DNA of 64,000 nucleotides from Paraburkholderia sp. DHOC27 (GTDB lineage Bacteria; Pseudomonadota; Gammaproteobacteria; Burkholderiales; Burkholderiaceae): contig NZ_QVQV01000003.1 of NCBI RefSeq assembly GCF_003429005.1, forward strand, positions 434,723 through 498,722. Direction: 5' to 3'. Numbering within the stretch: the stretch's first letter is position 1; the number at the start of each line of letters is the position of its first letter. The position numbers were made by a program, and so were the translations under genes. The notes beneath the pieces were generated by a model, which saw only the letters and a list, made by a program, of their open reading frames with translations, ran no database searches and was not told where the DNA came from. Of the stretch, positions 1-8,361 are shown one piece after another.

Positions 1-61
1 CGGCTCGTTGTCGAACGCATTGCGCGTACCTGGCAAATTGTACGACGTAGTACAGAAACAA

Positions 62-89
62 ATGCCCGCAGTCGAATGATTGCGGGCAT
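62..89 (-). terminator. Hairpin terminator downstream of the AAA+ ATPase gene
   Basis: A perfect 9-bp inverted repeat (ATGCCCGCA at 62-70, TGCGGGCAT at 81-89) with a 10-nt loop. Read on the minus strand it is followed by a T-rich run (TTTGTTTC), as in an intrinsic terminator for the minus-strand gene ending at 201. Nothing else in 1-200 is convincingly coding. A short open stretch in frame 2 ending at 78 has poor third-position GC and is not called. Confidence 0.6.
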
Positions 90-200
90 GTGCTGCTGCG
101 CCTGAGCCGATTGCCGTTGATGCGTGGGTGCGCTCGTGGGTGCGTTGCAATTCGTGTTGTGTTCAGTGTACGCCGTCAGTCATGCGTACGCTCGCTTTCC

Positions 201-1178
201 TCAAAAGCCGATCGATTTGCGCCGGCTGCCGTAGTCGAGCCGGATGTCGTCCGCGCCGATCCAGTCGCGCCCGTTAATGCGCGCCGCGCCGAAGCCGTTG
301 AGAATCGCACGACGCATTTCACGCGGCGACGCGGGCTTCAACGCATCCAGCGCCGACTCGCCCAGCTCGACGGGAAAACGCAGCCCCCACGCATGCGCCG
401 AGCGGATTTCGTCGTAGATGGCTTGCGCGATCCGGCGCGAGCCCGCGTGATCCGGCGGCGGAATCTCGTAGACATTCATGCGGTTCAGAATCGGCTCGGG
501 AATCGAGCGCTCGTCGTTGGCGGTCGCAATCCAGATGACGTGCCCCGCGTTGATCGGAATCTCGGCGAACTCGTCGATGAAGGTTTGCGCCGTGTCGTGC
601 TCCAGCAACGCGTACAACGCGCCGAGCGGATCGTACTGCGAGTCGCCGGTGGCCTTGTCGATCTCGTCGACGGCGATCACCGGGTTGGCGTAACTGCCGT
701 GCACCAGCGCGTCGAATACCTTGCCGGGCTTGGCGTTTTTCCATTGCGACGACGCCCCCGAAAGAATCCAGCCCGCTGTGAGCGAACTCATCGCGACGTA
801 GTGGTAGGCGGTCCCGAGCAAGCGCGCCAGCTGCTTCGCGAAGTGCGTCTTGCCGATACCGGGATCGCCGAGCAGCAAAATGGGCATCAACTCCAGGCGG
901 TCGTCGGTTTCCAGACACAGCGCGACCTGCTTGCGCACGTCCTCGAGCGGCTCGCTGAAGTTGGGCAGCGCATCCACCAGATCGTCGATGGACGGCATCC
1001 GGTTCGGCTTCACGCAAAAGCGCAGATTGCCGACCTTCAGCATCTTTTCGTAGGTGATGCGCAGGGCGTCGTTCGCGCCCTCGCTCAGATCGTTTAGCGC
1101 AGTTTCGACCCGGTCCATGTCGTACACCTTGCTGAACGACGCGACCGCGATTTCCTGTTTGACCATTGCTGTTGTCAT
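201..1178 (-). CDS. AAA+ ATPase (Lon-like ATPase core, orphan)
   Basis: 325 residues. Walker A GDPGIGKTH lies at about 104-112 and Walker B VIAVDEID at about 167-174. An ASPREMRRA stretch near the C-terminus resembles the sensor 2 region of AAA+ proteins. The nucleotide-binding fold is closest in style to the ATPase domain of Lon-type proteins, but there is no protease domain and no Lon N-domain, so it is a stand-alone motor of unknown client. The start is the ATG at 1178, preceded on the minus strand by GGGGTGAG; a second in-frame ATG sits at 1166. It has no co-directional neighbour in the window. The family call is firm; the function is unknown. Confidence 0.85.
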   Translation of the reverse strand: MTTAMVKQEIAVASFSKVYDMDRVETALNDLSEGANDALRITYEKMLKVGNLRFCVKPNRMPSIDDLVDALPNFSEPLEDVRKQVALCLETDDRLELMPILLLGDPGIGKTHFAKQLARLLGTAYHYVAMSSLTAGWILSGASSQWKNAKPGKVFDALVHGSYANPVIAVDEIDKATGDSQYDPLGALYALLEHDTAQTFIDEFAEIPINAGHVIWIATANDERSIPEPILNRMNVYEIPPPDHAGSRRIAQAIYDEIRSAHAWGLRFPVELGESALDALKPASPREMRRAILNGFGAARINGRDWIGADDIRLDYGSRRKSIGF

Positions 1179-1563
1179 GACTCACCCCGTCGAGCTGGTC
1201 TTGTGGCGACGGCACCGCTCAGGCGCCGTTTCAGTTTCAGTGTATCGACGCCATATTCCGACGCAAGCGAGCAGCCGGACGCGTCTGCTGCTAACACCCG
1301 CTGCTCACACCGTTTTGCGCGGCCAAGGTTGAAGCAGGGCGGACCGCCACCATCTGCAATGGATTGTTGCTGAACCTGACCCTCGACGCGGTGTCAGAAA
1401 GAGGCTGTGGCCATCCGGCGTAAGATGAGTGGCCAGCATGGCTGGCCAGCACGGCAGCGCCGCGGGCAGGCGCGGCGCGCAATGTGCTACTGAGCACTGG
1501 CAGGCACCCAGCAGCGCCGGTCAGCAATAACAACGGGATACAAGCCCCGGAGAGCCTTCGAAT
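1179..1563. other. Divergent intergenic region with a palindrome at 1430-1448
   Basis: This 385-bp spacer separates the minus-strand AAA+ gene from the plus-strand secreted-protein gene, so it should hold promoters for both. The clearest structure is TGGCCAGC (1430-1437), ATG, GCTGGCCA (1441-1448): an 8-bp perfect inverted repeat with a 3-bp centre about 115 bp before the ATG at 1564. It could be a dimeric regulator site or a hairpin. No convincing -10/-35 pair was identified. Confidence 0.5.
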
Positions 1564-2055
1564 ATGTGGAAAACCAGTCTAGTCGCGGTACTTTTGAGCA
1601 CATCCTTGTGTGCGCACGCACAGCAACCCGCCGCCCAGCAAGTCGTCACCTGGCAATTGCAGGTGGTGCGCGACGGCCAGCAAATCGACGCGTTTGACGG
1701 CAGCACGACCGTCGGCCAGGCGCATACGGACACGCATCACAAGGTGGTGCAGCACAACGTGGGCTGCAAGGACGCGCCCGGTGGCAGTATCGACCTGTCG
1801 CGCACATTGACGGTCTCGCCCCTGCAGGCCGACGCAAACTCGGTCACACTCGCCATCGACGCGCAGGAAACCCTCGAGGACGATAGCGCGCAGCAAACCG
1901 ATACCGGTTGCAAGCTGCCGCCGCAGCCCCGTCAGGTCGCGGCGAATCACCCAGGGCTGAAAGTACCGGCCGGCCAATGGGCGACATGGCAGATCATCGA
2001 CAAGAATCCGAGCCTGGTGTATCGGGTTCACGCCAGCCTCGCCGGCAATTCCTGA
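1564..2055 (+). CDS. Secreted protein of unknown function
   Basis: 163 residues with a classic signal peptide: MWKTSLVAVLLSTSLCAHAQ, cleavage expected after AHA around residue 19. The mature part is polar, beta-rich looking, and has two cysteines (VGCKDAP and TGCKLPP) that could form a disulfide in the periplasm. I do not recognise a family. A stop and 28 bp separate it from the downstream EEP-family gene, so the two may be co-transcribed. Codon use matches the neighbourhood. Confidence 0.75.
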   Translation: MWKTSLVAVLLSTSLCAHAQQPAAQQVVTWQLQVVRDGQQIDAFDGSTTVGQAHTDTHHKVVQHNVGCKDAPGGSIDLSRTLTVSPLQADANSVTLAIDAQETLEDDSAQQTDTGCKLPPQPRQVAANHPGLKVPAGQWATWQIIDKNPSLVYRVHASLAGNS

Positions 2056-2083
2056 CATCAACGAAAACCGTGGACCACGCGGC

Positions 2084-2881
2084 ATGCGAAATCCCGAAGA
2101 ACTGATCCGCGAAAGCACGCAGCCGAAAGACTTCATCGCCGTCAGCTGGAACCTGCATAAAGGGCGTACGCCGCTAGGCTTCCAGGCCTGGCAGGCCATG
2201 CAGCGCTGGGTGCAATCCACCCACGCCGACGCCTATTTTCTGCAGGAAGCGATGGCGCGACGCATGCCGTCGCCCATGCTGTCAGGCGGTTTTGGCGCGC
2301 CGCTGCGCGATTCGCTGGACGACGTCTGGCATTGCCAGGCCACTGAAATAGCCCGCTCGCTGGAATTGCAGATTGCGCTCGGGCCGAACGTGTTCAAACC
2401 GTCATGGCGGCACGGCAATGCGATCCTGTCGCCGCACCCGCTGGATCTCAGCGGCCGCTGGGACATCTCCGCGCACCGCTTCGAAAAGCGTGGCTTGCTG
2501 GTGGCGCGCGCCACCTTTGCGGGCCATTCGGTGACGCTGCTGTGCGCGCACCTCGCGTTGACGCGCGCCGCGCGTCTGCGGCAAATGCACTGGATTGCTC
2601 ACTGGATTTCGAAGGAAGCGCCGCAAGGCCCGCTCGTGCTGGCCGGCGACTTCAACGACTGGCGTAACGACTCGGTGCCGCTCTTTGGCGAGCACGGTTT
2701 GTACGAAGTGGCGACGTTGCTCGGCGAATCCGGCCGGACGTTCCCGGCGTTCTCACCAGCGCTCGCGCTCGACAAGATGTTCGTGCGCGGCATGAGGCCC
2801 ATCGAATGGATCCAGCCTACGCAGGAAACCGCGTGGCTGTCCGATCACTTGCCGTATATGGCGCGCCTGCGGGTCGAATAG
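2084..2881 (+). CDS. Endonuclease/exonuclease/phosphatase (EEP) family protein
   Basis: 265 residues with the EEP catalytic signatures in order: SWNLHKG near residue 22, FLQEA (metal-binding Glu) near 51, GDFNDW near 188 and the C-terminal SDHLPYMARL with the catalytic Asp-His. The fold covers Mg-dependent nucleases, sphingomyelinases and inositol phosphatases; no signal peptide is visible, so a cytoplasmic phosphodiesterase is likely. The substrate cannot be told from sequence. It ends 17 bp before the stop of the convergent epimerase gene. An upstream GTG at about 2070 is a possible alternative start. Confidence 0.85.
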   Translation: MRNPEELIRESTQPKDFIAVSWNLHKGRTPLGFQAWQAMQRWVQSTHADAYFLQEAMARRMPSPMLSGGFGAPLRDSLDDVWHCQATEIARSLELQIALGPNVFKPSWRHGNAILSPHPLDLSGRWDISAHRFEKRGLLVARATFAGHSVTLLCAHLALTRAARLRQMHWIAHWISKEAPQGPLVLAGDFNDWRNDSVPLFGEHGLYEVATLLGESGRTFPAFSPALALDKMFVRGMRPIEWIQPTQETAWLSDHLPYMARLRVE

Positions 2882-2898
2882 CCGGCGCGCCCCACGCG

Positions 2899-3882
2899 TC
2901 AGACGCGCTGCGGCGTCCAGTTCACCGTCGCCGAAAGCGTCTCACCCGGCATCAAGACACAGCCGCCCACGTGCGCCTGCGTGTCGGTGGCGTTGAAGCA
3001 GTCTGTCGTGTTGCTCACCGGCTCGACGCACAACTGCTGCCGCTCGCTGGTCGGCGCGAACACCACCAGATGATCGAAAGGCGCCTGCGCGGTCATCGTG
3101 ACCTGCCGCCCTTCGTCCGGCCACGCAACCGTCGCGTGACGCGACCAGCCGGCAAAATTATTGTCGAGGTCGAACGCATCCGCCGACATGCCCGTATGCA
3201 GTTCGTCGACAGCGGGGTGCGGGCCGAGATGCGTGGGCAGCACTTCGCTGTCGGCGTGCCACATGCCTTGCACGTGGGCGTACACACGGGTTTGCTCGGT
3301 ACGCGGATAGTACGGGTGATGGCCCATGCCGAACGGCATCGGTTCATCGGCGAGGTTGTGCGCCGACATCGTCACGCGTAACGCGTCCCCGGCCAGTTGA
3401 ATGCGCTGCTTCGCGCGATAGCGAAACGGCCAGTCGCCGCGCGCCTGCGGATCCGGCACGTGTTCGAACAGCAACTCCACCGAATTCGCCGTGCGCGCGC
3501 CCACTTGCCACGGCCGTCGCCAGGCGTGGCCGTGCAGCGCGTGCGCGAAGCGGTTGCCGTCGTCGGCGAGATCGATCGTCCGGCCTCCGAAGACGAAGCG
3601 CGCGTCGCGAATGCGATTGCAGTACGGCAGGAGTGGGAAGCTCGCCATCCTCAGTGGATCGCGCTCGGCCAGTGCCGCGTCAGTGGCCGGGCGCAGCCAG
3701 TGCACCGTACCCGTGGGGCTCGCCTCGTAGTACGCGGCGATCGCACCGCCCACCTGCGGCGCGACCAGCACACGCATGTTGCCGCTCGCGAGCGCGATCA
3801 AATCGGGATCGTCGAGCGCGAAGGCATCTGCGGCGACATTTGCTGCGGCCGGCCGGATCGGATTCAAGGAAACATCGCGCAT
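2899..3882 (-). CDS. Aldose 1-epimerase family protein (mutarotase)
   Basis: 327 residues from the ATG at 3882. The open frame extends upstream to 4008, but the extra 42 residues are low-complexity and run into the operator region, so the internal start MRDVSLNP is preferred. Family landmarks: PYCNRIRDARF (substrate Asn/Arg region), the HALHGHAWRRPW catalytic-His segment, GHHPYY with the second His, and CVEPVSN with the catalytic Glu. The enzyme would interconvert alpha and beta anomers of an aldose. It is divergent from the LacI regulator and shares its AT-rich operators, which suggests it prepares the sugar imported by the adjacent ABC transporter. Confidence 0.85.
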   Translation of the reverse strand: MRDVSLNPIRPAAANVAADAFALDDPDLIALASGNMRVLVAPQVGGAIAAYYEASPTGTVHWLRPATDAALAERDPLRMASFPLLPYCNRIRDARFVFGGRTIDLADDGNRFAHALHGHAWRRPWQVGARTANSVELLFEHVPDPQARGDWPFRYRAKQRIQLAGDALRVTMSAHNLADEPMPFGMGHHPYYPRTEQTRVYAHVQGMWHADSEVLPTHLGPHPAVDELHTGMSADAFDLDNNFAGWSRHATVAWPDEGRQVTMTAQAPFDHLVVFAPTSERQQLCVEPVSNTTDCFNATDTQAHVGGCVLMPGETLSATVNWTPQRV

Positions 3883-4063
3883 GGTGAGAATGTAGAAAGC
3901 CGCCAACGGGTTAGGCGTGGAACGCGCGACACCCGCACGTGCAGGGCCGGCCGCGCATTCCGCGCACAGGCGCCACGTCGATGTGCCTCGGCACACGCGC
4001 AACGCCACCTACGAACCAACAGGGGTCCGCGCGTCCGAGAATCGCACGGCAGCGCGCTCAGGT

Positions 4064-4086
4064 CAATATTATTAGTAATAATTTTG
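4064..4086. promoter_or_regulatory. LacI-family operator O1 (near-perfect palindrome)
   Basis: The core ATTATTA-G-TAATAAT (4068-4082) is a perfect 7-bp inverted repeat around one base. It extends outward as CAA/TTG with a single mismatched pair, so 10 of 11 pairs match over 23 bp. It lies upstream of the LacI-type gene and recurs as half-sites at 4157 and 5302-5327. This is the pattern expected of an autoregulated LacI-family operator; binding is inferred. Confidence 0.7.
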
Positions 4087-4154
4087 CCAAAATGGTGCGT
4101 AAGGGAATTTGGCGGCAAGTCCCAGATGGCGGGTTTTCGCGCGTTGCCGTGGAG

Positions 4155-4171
4155 ATATTATTAGTGGTACC
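4155..4171. promoter_or_regulatory. LacI-family operator O2 (one good half-site)
   Basis: The half-site ATATTATTAG (4155-4164) is identical to the left half of O1. The right half (TGGTACC) keeps only 3 of 7 positions. It sits 63 bp before the regulator ATG, close enough to overlap its promoter. Confidence 0.5.
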
Positions 4172-4233
4172 GTCAGAGCGATCTTGCTAACGGCAACTTA
4201 TGCCTCTGCCGCCGCTCATGCGCGGCCTGAATA

Positions 4234-5316
4234 ATGAAAAAATCGACCCAACGTCGCCCTACGATGACCGATATCGCCAAGCTCACTGGCGTATCGCAAT
4301 CGACGGTCTCGCTTGTGCTGAACAACGCGACCGGCGCGAAATTTTCCGAGTCCACCCGCAACAAGGTCCTCAAGGCGGCCCACGACCTTGGCTACCGGCT
4401 ATCGCCGCGCGAGCCGGTGCTCGCCTCGACGGACGAACGCAACCTGATCGTCTATCTCGCCGACGAAATCTCGACGAGTCCGCACCCGGTCGTCAACGTG
4501 GACGGCGCCCGCGACGCGGCCTACGCGAGCGGCAAGATGCTCGCGGTGTATTCGACCCACGGCAACGCCGACATCGAACAGCAGGTGCTCGACAACACGC
4601 TGTCGAATCCGCATCTGTTCGGCGTGATCTACGCCACGGTCTACACCCGCAAGGTGACGCTGCCCGCCGCGCTGTCGCGCGTGCCGACCGTGCTGCTCAA
4701 CTGCTACACGAGCGAAGGCGGCCAGTCGTCGGTGGTGCCGGCGGAAGTCGCCGGCGGGCACATCGCCACTGAGTATCTGCTGAATGCCGGCCACCGGCGC
4801 ATTGGCTACATTAACGGCGAACCGTGGCAGGACGCCTCGAAAGACCGCATGAAGGGTTATCGCACCGCGCTCGCTACCGCTGATCTGCCGTTCGCTCCCG
4901 AACTCGTCCGCGAAGGCGACTGGAGCTCCGGCCTCGGCTTCGAACAGACGCTCTCGCTGATGCGCGAGCCCAACCCGCCCACCGCGATCTTTTGCGCCAA
5001 CGACCTGACCGCGCTCGGTGCAATCGAAGCGATCAAGCAACTCGGTTTGCGGGTGCCCGAAGACGTGTCTGTGCTCGGCTACGACGACCAGGAAATCGCC
5101 CGTCATACGCACCCGGCGCTTTCGACCGTCGTGCTGCCCAACTACGAACTCGGCCGCTGGGCCGTCGAAACCCTGCTGCAGGAACAGCAGAACCGAGCGG
5201 CCGGTGCGCCGGTGCGTCATCGCATGGTGAAGCTGGATGGACCGCTGGTCGAACGCGCGTCAGTGAGGGTAATTACCGAGGCGAAATCGCCCATAATTAA
5301 TATTATTAGTGATTGA
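4234..5316 (+). CDS. LacI-family transcriptional regulator of the adjacent sugar ABC operon
   Basis: 360 residues. The N-terminal LacI helix-turn-helix is at residues 11-30 (TDIAKLTGVSQSTVSLVLN), with the hinge helix around 45-60. A periplasmic-binding-protein-like effector domain follows, with the landmarks AGGHIATEYLLNAGHRRIGYI, AIFCANDLTALGA and VSVLGYDDQEIARHTHPAL. The next operon is a sugar transporter and the divergent gene an epimerase, so it is probably a sugar-responsive repressor of this locus. Its last codons (ATT ATT AGT GAT) are themselves part of operator O3, so coding and regulatory sequence overlap. Confidence 0.93.
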   Translation: MKKSTQRRPTMTDIAKLTGVSQSTVSLVLNNATGAKFSESTRNKVLKAAHDLGYRLSPREPVLASTDERNLIVYLADEISTSPHPVVNVDGARDAAYASGKMLAVYSTHGNADIEQQVLDNTLSNPHLFGVIYATVYTRKVTLPAALSRVPTVLLNCYTSEGGQSSVVPAEVAGGHIATEYLLNAGHRRIGYINGEPWQDASKDRMKGYRTALATADLPFAPELVREGDWSSGLGFEQTLSLMREPNPPTAIFCANDLTALGAIEAIKQLGLRVPEDVSVLGYDDQEIARHTHPALSTVVLPNYELGRWAVETLLQEQQNRAAGAPVRHRMVKLDGPLVERASVRVITEAKSPIINIISD

Positions 5317-5327
5317 CCGATAATAAT
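5302..5327. promoter_or_regulatory. LacI-family operator O3 with widened half-site spacing
   Basis: Half-site ATTATTA (5302-5308) and inverted half-site TAATAATTTTG (5321-5331) are the same halves as in O1, but separated by 12 bp instead of 1 bp. The 11-bp difference is about one helical turn. The site overlaps the regulator's stop codon and lies about 105 bp before the ytfQ start, so it is the likely control point of the transporter operon. Confidence 0.6.
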
Positions 5328-5432
5328 TTTGGATGGAATAATCGGCACGTCCGGTCACGGGGCGCGCAAGTGCCGATCGGCAGGAGAAGCACAAAAAGCA
5401 AATACACACCTCACCAGGTACTGGAGGAAGAC

Positions 5433-6458
5433 ATGGCATCGCTCAAACGGCAATTGCGCGGACAACGGACGGGTCGCCTGACCGCAGCTCCGCTGGCTGC
5501 ATCCCTTGTGGCACTGGCACTCGGTTTTGGCGTCGCGACGGCTCACGCCGACGACGATGCGCTGCCCAAGATCCCCAACAAGACACCGCTGAAGGTCGGC
5601 TTCGCGCAGACCGAAAGCAACAATCCGTGGCGTCTCGCGGAAACCAAGAGCATGAAGGACACCGCCGCCAAGTGCGGCTGGCAACTGGTCGTCACGGATG
5701 CCAATGGCTCGAACTCCAAGCAGGTCTCGGACATCCAGAACATGATCGCGCAGCACGTCGATCTGCTGGTGTTCCCGCCGCGTGAAGAAAAGCCGCTCTC
5801 GCCGGTCGTGTTGCAGGCGAAGAAGGCCGGCATTCCGGTGATTCTGGTGGACCGTGACGTCGATCACTCGGTCGCCAAGCCGGGCCAGGACTACATCACC
5901 TTCATCGGCTCCGACTTTATCAACCAGGGTCAGCGTGCTGCCGACTGGCTGGTGAAAGCCACCAACGGCAAGGCCAAGATCATCGAACTCGAAGGCACGA
6001 CGGGCGCGTCCGCTGCGAACGATCGCAAGAAGGGCTTCGACGACGTAATCGCCAAGCACCCGGACATGCAGATCATCGCTTCGCAGGACGGCGATTTCTC
6101 GCGCGACAAGGGTCGTCAGGTGATGGAAACGTTGCTGCAGGCCCATCCGGACGTGACCGCGGTCTACGCGCATAACGACGAAATGGCATTGGGCGCGATC
6201 GCCGCGATCAAGGCCGCCGGCAAGCAGCCGGGCAAGGACATCCAGATCGTGACGATTGACGGCACCAAGGGCGGCATGGATGCCATCGCGGCCGGCGAAC
6301 TCGGCGCAAGCGTGCAGTCGAGCCCGTTCTTCGGCCCGCTCGCCTGTGACGTGGCGCAGAAGTACGCGAAGGGCGAGAAGATCCCGACCTGGGTGAAGGT
6401 CTCGGACCGCTTCTACGACAAGGGCAACGTCGCGCAAAACACGCAGTACGGCTATTGA
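5433..6458 (+). CDS. ytfQ: Sugar ABC transporter periplasmic binding protein (YtfQ type)
   Basis: 341 residues from the ATG at 5433, chosen over an upstream in-frame start because GGAGGAAG (5423-5430) precedes it and it begins a proper signal peptide cleaved after AHA near residue 39. The mature protein is a type I periplasmic binding protein: KVGFAQTESNNPWRLAETKS, DLLVFPPRE, IPVILVDRDV, TTGASAANDRKKGF, AVYAHNDEMALGA and TIDGTKGG. This closely matches the E. coli galactofuranose-binding YtfQ pattern. It is followed by ATPase and two permease genes. The substrate (a furanose or related aldose) is inferred from family only. Confidence 0.9.
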   Translation: MASLKRQLRGQRTGRLTAAPLAASLVALALGFGVATAHADDDALPKIPNKTPLKVGFAQTESNNPWRLAETKSMKDTAAKCGWQLVVTDANGSNSKQVSDIQNMIAQHVDLLVFPPREEKPLSPVVLQAKKAGIPVILVDRDVDHSVAKPGQDYITFIGSDFINQGQRAADWLVKATNGKAKIIELEGTTGASAANDRKKGFDDVIAKHPDMQIIASQDGDFSRDKGRQVMETLLQAHPDVTAVYAHNDEMALGAIAAIKAAGKQPGKDIQIVTIDGTKGGMDAIAAGELGASVQSSPFFGPLACDVAQKYAKGEKIPTWVKVSDRFYDKGNVAQNTQYGY

Positions 6459-6717
6459 CGCGTATTGATTGCGAGCAGGCTTGAGAGGTGGCGCACCTGA
6501 AGGGCGTCCGTGCGGTAGGCGGAGGTCTGCCAGTCAGGCTTAGACAGCACCTTGGGGTGCCCACCTCGCAGGAAGTCCTCCGCTCCGAAGCTGGTCCCTT
6601 TTGGGGACGGGGGGACGAGAAGGGTTCGAAGCGGCGCGTTCGTTTGACGACGGACCGTCGCTTCGCTTTGTCTTGGGACTACCATGGAGTGATGTCGCCT
6701 CCAGCAGGAGAACAGAC
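6459..6717 (+). promoter_or_regulatory. Structured intergenic segment between ytfQ and ytfR
   Basis: 259 bp without a convincing gene, unusually long inside an ABC operon. Possible pairings: CGCAC (6492-6496) with GTGCG (6510-6514); AGGTG (6486-6490) with CACCT (6494-6498) as an alternative; and GCGGAGG (6519-6525) with CCTCCGC (6577-6583), enclosing the GCACC/GGTGC hairpin (6547-6560). A short GTCCC-TTTT-GGGGAC hairpin lies near 6594-6608. This could protect the ytfQ mRNA end or attenuate readthrough to ytfR; no known RNA family was recognised. Confidence 0.45.
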
Positions 6718-8361
6718 GTGATTCAATCCGGCAGCCAAACGCCGCCCTCTTCCAGCACCAGCCCCACGCGCAGCGAGCGCCCCGTGCTGCTGGACATGCA
6801 GGACATCCAGATCAGCTTCGGCGGCGTGCCTGCCTTGCGCAACGCGAAACTCACCGTCGCCGCAGGCGAAGTGCATGCGCTGATCGGCCAGAACGGCGCC
6901 GGCAAATCCACCATGATCAAGATCCTCACCGGCGCATACCGGCGAGGCAGTGGCAGCGTGCGTTTCGAAGGCCGCGAGGTCGATTTCCGTACGCCGAAAG
7001 AAGCCCGCGAAGCCGGCATCAGCACGATCTATCAGGAGATCAATCTGGTGCCGTTCCGCTCCGTCGCGGAGAACATCTATCTGGGCCGCGAGCCGCGCCG
7101 CTTTGGTCTGATCGACTGGCGCACCGTGCAGCAGCGCGCTGCCGCGTTGCTCGAATCGTTCGGTTTGCAGATCGATGTGAAGAAACCCGTGCACACCTAT
7201 TCCACCGCCATCCAGCAGATGGTGGCGCTGGCGCGCGCGGTGTCGTCCGACGCCAAGATGGTGATCATGGACGAATCCACTTCCTCGCTCGACGAGCGCG
7301 AAGTGGAACTGCTGTTCAACGTGGTCCGCAAGCTGCGCGACGACGGCCGCGCGGTGATCTTCGTCTCGCACCGGCTCGATGAGCTGTACGCCTTGTGCGA
7401 CCGTGTCACGGTGATGCGCGACGGCCAGACCGTCGCCCAGAGCACGATGGCCGAGATGGACAAGCTGCAACTGGTCACGACCATGCTGGGCCGCACGCTC
7501 GCCGCCGTCGTGCAGGACGACGCCGACGCGCGCGAAGCCAATCTGGCGCGTCGTGGCGCGCAGGTCATCGCGGCGCAAGGCCTGAGCGCGCACCCGAAGG
7601 TGAACGACGTGTCCTTGCAGGTGCATGCCGGTGAAGCGGTGGGTCTCGCGGGCCTGCTCGGCTCGGGCCGCACGGAAACCATGCGCCTGATGTTCGGCGC
7701 GGATCCGCTCGAACACGGCACGCTGTCCATCGGCAGCGAAACGGTGGCGCTGAAGACGCCGCAGGATGCGATCGCGCGCGGCCTTGCGTATCTCACGGAA
7801 GACCGCAAGGGCGACGGCATCGTCCCCGAACTGTCGGTGCGCGACAACCTCACGCTCGTGTGTCTGCGCACGCTGTCGAAGCACGGCATCGTGGACGTGA
7901 AGAAGCAGCAGGCCATCGTCGATCGCTTCATTGCGTCGCTCGGCATCAAGCTGCGCTCGCCGGACCAACCCATCCGCGAACTCTCGGGCGGCAATCAGCA
8001 GAAGGTGCTGCTCGCGCGCTGGCTGGCGGCCGAACCGTCGCTGCTGCTGCTCGACGAACCCACGCGCGGCATCGACGTGGGCGCCAAAGCCGACGTCGCC
8101 AAGATCGTGCGTGAACTACGTGACAACGGACTGGCCGTGCTGCTGTCCGCGTCGGAACTGGAAGAACTGACCGCGGTGGCGGATCGCGCCGTGGTGATTC
8201 GCGACGGCCGCACGGTCGCCGAACTGAACGGTGCTGAAATGAGCGAGACCGCCATCATGGATGCCATTGCCTATGGCAGCGACGGCGCTTCGCAGATTGC
8301 GGAAGCAGCCCATACGGCCCACATCGAAGACGCGCTGGAGGGCGACCGTCATGACGCTTAA
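6718..8361 (+). CDS. ytfR: Sugar ABC transporter ATP-binding protein (YtfR type, two NBDs)
   Basis: 547 residues from a GTG start at 6718, supported by AGGAG at 6705-6709; the longer open frame to 6601 reads through the structured spacer. Two nucleotide-binding domains: the first has Walker A GQNGAGKST at residues 57-65 and VIMDEST; the second has a degenerate Walker A (GLLGSGRTE) but a full signature LSGGNQQK and LLLDEPTRGID. The degenerate second P-loop is normal for the MglA/RbsA/YtfR class of sugar importers. The gene ends 11 bp inside the next permease gene, so translation is probably coupled. Confidence 0.92.
   Translation: MIQSGSQTPPSSSTSPTRSERPVLLDMQDIQISFGGVPALRNAKLTVAAGEVHALIGQNGAGKSTMIKILTGAYRRGSGSVRFEGREVDFRTPKEAREAGISTIYQEINLVPFRSVAENIYLGREPRRFGLIDWRTVQQRAAALLESFGLQIDVKKPVHTYSTAIQQMVALARAVSSDAKMVIMDESTSSLDEREVELLFNVVRKLRDDGRAVIFVSHRLDELYALCDRVTVMRDGQTVAQSTMAEMDKLQLVTTMLGRTLAAVVQDDADAREANLARRGAQVIAAQGLSAHPKVNDVSLQVHAGEAVGLAGLLGSGRTETMRLMFGADPLEHGTLSIGSETVALKTPQDAIARGLAYLTEDRKGDGIVPELSVRDNLTLVCLRTLSKHGIVDVKKQQAIVDRFIASLGIKLRSPDQPIRELSGGNQQKVLLARWLAAEPSLLLLDEPTRGIDVGAKADVAKIVRELRDNGLAVLLSASELEELTAVADRAVVIRDGRTVAELNGAEMSETAIMDAIAYGSDGASQIAEAAHTAHIEDALEGDRHDA

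Larger units (their letters stand above)
3883..4233. promoter_or_regulatory. Divergent control region between epimerase and lacI-type gene
   Basis: A 351-bp region that switches from GC-rich to AT-rich around 4064-4175. It contains a near-perfect palindrome at 4064-4086 and a degenerate copy at 4155-4171 (listed separately). Both the minus-strand epimerase and the plus-strand regulator must be transcribed from here. No strong sigma-70 pair is obvious. Confidence 0.6.

Noticed and set aside
2..78. Possible C-terminal end of a gene entering from the left edge (frame 2, stop at 76-78)
   Set aside because: Only 25 codons are visible, with third-position GC near 50 percent, well below neighbouring genes; not supportable.
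90..1097. 335-residue open frame on the plus strand opposite the AAA+ gene
   Set aside because: It is the antisense shadow of the minus-strand AAA+ ATPase, rich in Arg and Val with no family features.
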